A DNA stretch of 64,000 nucleotides, taken from assembly GCA_024222295.1 (NCBI GenBank), contig JAAEPF010000032.1, positions 1-64,000 on the forward strand. The letters are read 5' to 3'. Source of the stretch: Actinomycetes bacterium. GTDB lineage: Bacteria; Actinomycetota; Acidimicrobiia; Acidimicrobiales; Microtrichaceae. The position numbers and the translations under genes are program-made. How positions within the stretch are numbered: position 1 is the first letter of the stretch; each line of letters starts with the position of its first letter. The notes below the pieces were generated by a model. The model was not told the DNA's origin. It did not search any database and saw nothing but the letters and a program-made list of their open reading frames with translations. Positions 62,721 through 64,000 of the stretch are shown piece after piece.

Positions 62721-63599
62721 TCAGCCCAGGTCGAGGCCTATGTCGAGCACCGGTGCCGAGTTGGTGATAGCACCGACCGAGATCTGGTCGACTCCCGTCG
62801 CCGAGTAGGCGCCGACGGTGTCGAGCGTCACCCCGCCCGACACCTCGAGCAACGTGCGTCGGACCGCTCCGGTCTGGATCCGGGCAGCCTCCTCGACGCA
62901 ACTGCGCACCGTCTGCGGCGACATGTTGTCGAGCAGCACCGCGTCGGCACCACATGTGATTGCTTCTCTGCACTGCTCGAGGGTGTCGCACTCCACGTGC
63001 ACCGTCCTGCCGGGCCAGCGGTCCCTCGCGACGTCGATGGCCTCTGCGATTCCGATCCCGCCGAGGTGGTTGTCCTTGATGAGCATCCAGTCCGACAGGT
63101 TGCCGCGGTGGTTGCGGCCGCCCCCGGCGCGAACGGCCGCCTTGGCCAGGCTGCGCAGGCCGGGGATCGTCTTGCGGGTATCCCAGATCCGCGCCGACCC
63201 GCCGGCGGCGGCCGCCTCCACGTACGTGGCCGTGAGGGTTGCGATGCCGCTGAGGAGACCCAGGAAGTTGAGCGCCGTGCGTTCGGCGGTGACGATCGAG
63301 GGGAGCAGACCCGTCACCTCACCGAACGGCTCCCCCGCCGCCAGGGCTGCGCCCTCGGACGCCATCCACCGCAGATCGACCGCGGGATCGATCGCCAGGA
63401 ATGCTTCTTGCGCACACCGCGTACCAGCCAGGCGCCCATCGGAGCGCGGCACGAATCGGGCTGTGGCAGTGCGGTCGTCCAGCACGCCTGCTGTCAGGTC
63501 ACCGAGCGGAAGGAGGTCCTCCTCGATGGCCCGGCGCACCGCGTCACGCACTGCGGGCGCGGGCGGATGCAGCCAGCGGTCACCGGACTCGCGACTCAC
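62721..63599 (-). CDS. nadC: Nicotinate-nucleotide pyrophosphorylase (carboxylating)
   Basis: The 292-residue enzyme converts quinolinate and PRPP to nicotinate mononucleotide. Signatures are AERTALNFLGLLSGIATLT, IWDTRKTIPGLRSLAKAAVRAGGGRNHRGNLSDWMLIKDNHL, VHVECDTLEQ and VSGGVTLDTVGAYSATGVDQISVGAI. The GTG start overlaps the upstream small-protein stop (GTGA). It belongs to a nadB-small protein-nadC operon for de novo NAD synthesis. Confidence 0.95.
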   Translation of the reverse strand: MSRESGDRWLHPPAPAVRDAVRRAIEEDLLPLGDLTAGVLDDRTATARFVPRSDGRLAGTRCAQEAFLAIDPAVDLRWMASEGAALAAGEPFGEVTGLLPSIVTAERTALNFLGLLSGIATLTATYVEAAAAGGSARIWDTRKTIPGLRSLAKAAVRAGGGRNHRGNLSDWMLIKDNHLGGIGIAEAIDVARDRWPGRTVHVECDTLEQCREAITCGADAVLLDNMSPQTVRSCVEEAARIQTGAVRRTLLEVSGGVTLDTVGAYSATGVDQISVGAITNSAPVLDIGLDLG

Positions 63600-63835
63600 G
63601 GGTGGCCCTGGCCCCGCGTGGCCACATCGGAGCTGGCGTGGTGGCCGAAGTCGACGGGGTCCTCTTCATCGGAGTCATCGTGCAGGACCGGCGCGCTGTC
63701 CTCGATGCCCTCGAAGCCGAGGTCCTCGACTTCGTGACCCGCAGTTCCGAGCGCGGAGGTCACGTCGATGCGGGGCGCGTCGTCGCCGTTCGCCTCTTCG
63801 GACTCGTCGACTCTGGGCTCGTCGTCTTCACTCAC
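63596..63835 (-). CDS. Small acidic protein between nadB and nadC
   Basis: The 79-residue protein begins at a GTG 21 bases after the nadB stop and overlaps nadC by GTGA. It is strongly acidic and low in hydrophobic residues (EDDEPRVDESEEANGDDAP, LGFEGIEDSAPVLHDDSDEEDPVDFG). It is probably disordered. I know no family. Tight coupling on both sides makes it a real gene and suggests a role with NAD synthesis, though this is inference. Confidence 0.6.
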   Translation of the reverse strand: MSEDDEPRVDESEEANGDDAPRIDVTSALGTAGHEVEDLGFEGIEDSAPVLHDDSDEEDPVDFGHHASSDVATRGQGHP

Positions 63836-63856
63836 CGAAGCGAGGCTACCGGCACA

Positions 63857-64000
63857 TCAACCGGCTGGCGCCACGAGGCGGACCCGACCCGCCTCGGTGG
63901 ACTCGGGGTGGTCCTCGCGCCAATGGGTGCCCCGGGACTCCTCACGCGCCAGCGCCGCGGACACGAGCAGGTGACTCAACTCGACGAGGTTCGTCGCCTC
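63857..64000 (-). CDS. nadB: L-aspartate oxidase C-terminus (partial)
   Basis: The last 47 residues are present and run off the right edge. They include EATNLVELSHLLVSAALAREESRGTHWREDHPE. The SRGTHWRxDxP segment is the conserved C-terminal helix of NadB, which oxidises aspartate to iminoaspartate for quinolinate synthesis. Its position before nadC supports the call. Confidence 0.88.
   Translation of the reverse strand, partial: EATNLVELSHLLVSAALAREESRGTHWREDHPESTEAGRVRLVAPAG

Overview
The window is high-GC DNA with many GTG and TTG starts, dense gene packing and typical actinobacterial families: ClpC, DisA, RadA, CysO-like sulfur carrier, F420-type nitroreductase, GpgS, LppM-like lipoprotein and LAxTG-type sorting signals. 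Together these suggest an actinobacterium, and the mix fits Acidimicrobiia best. That placement is an inference from gene content; no rRNA is present to confirm it.

Left part (1-13.4 kb): the 3' end of a probable FAD oxidoreductase, a CysO/MoaD-like sulfur carrier, and an osmolyte group (glucosyl-3-phosphoglycerate synthase, glycerate kinase, GT20 trehalose-phosphate-synthase-like enzyme). Next come small envelope genes (LytR_C, excalibur-like, M23 lipoprotein, a peptidoglycan-binding lipoprotein, a secreted collar-like protein), a lipid-kinase-like protein and an AraC regulator facing a flavin-reductase-fold/DUF1772 pair. 13.5-19.8 kb is a TetR-controlled sulfatase locus followed by a SulP transporter and a cation/proton antiporter, with two decayed genes at its edges.

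Middle (19.8-27.3 kb) is a scarred region. It holds a small HTH gene, an Ntn amidase, the C-terminal stub of a tyrosine recombinase beside a tRNA-Thr 3' fragment, the 3' remnant of typA, a PQQ-type propeller lipoprotein, a DUF4397 protein, an intact tRNA-Thr(TGT), and a duplicated copy of the tRNA's upstream DNA. This looks like the residue of one or more tRNA-targeting integrative elements.

27.5-42.5 kb: an esterase lipoprotein, a thioredoxin-reductase-like gene split by one in-frame TAA, an F420-type nitroreductase, a YibE/F membrane protein, a LAxTG surface protein, a PAS/zinc-type protein, a broken beta-lactamase-family remnant, an Lrp regulator facing a fused indolepyruvate ferredoxin oxidoreductase, and a three-gene operon of two exported proteins plus a SipW-type signal peptidase.

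42.5-64 kb is mostly conserved core: an OFA-type MFS carrier, rlmB-ispF-ispD, a Crp/Fnr regulator, disA, radA, clpC with an LppM-like lipoprotein, a sugar porter, a polyprenyl diphosphate synthase, a monooxygenase/hydrolase group, an ABC ATPase-lysS-coaX run, and nadC, an acidic small protein and the end of nadB. The most system-like accessory locus is the SipW operon at 38.8-40.7 kb. The most unusual structural signals are the tRNA-Thr scars and the single-codon break in the flavoprotein.
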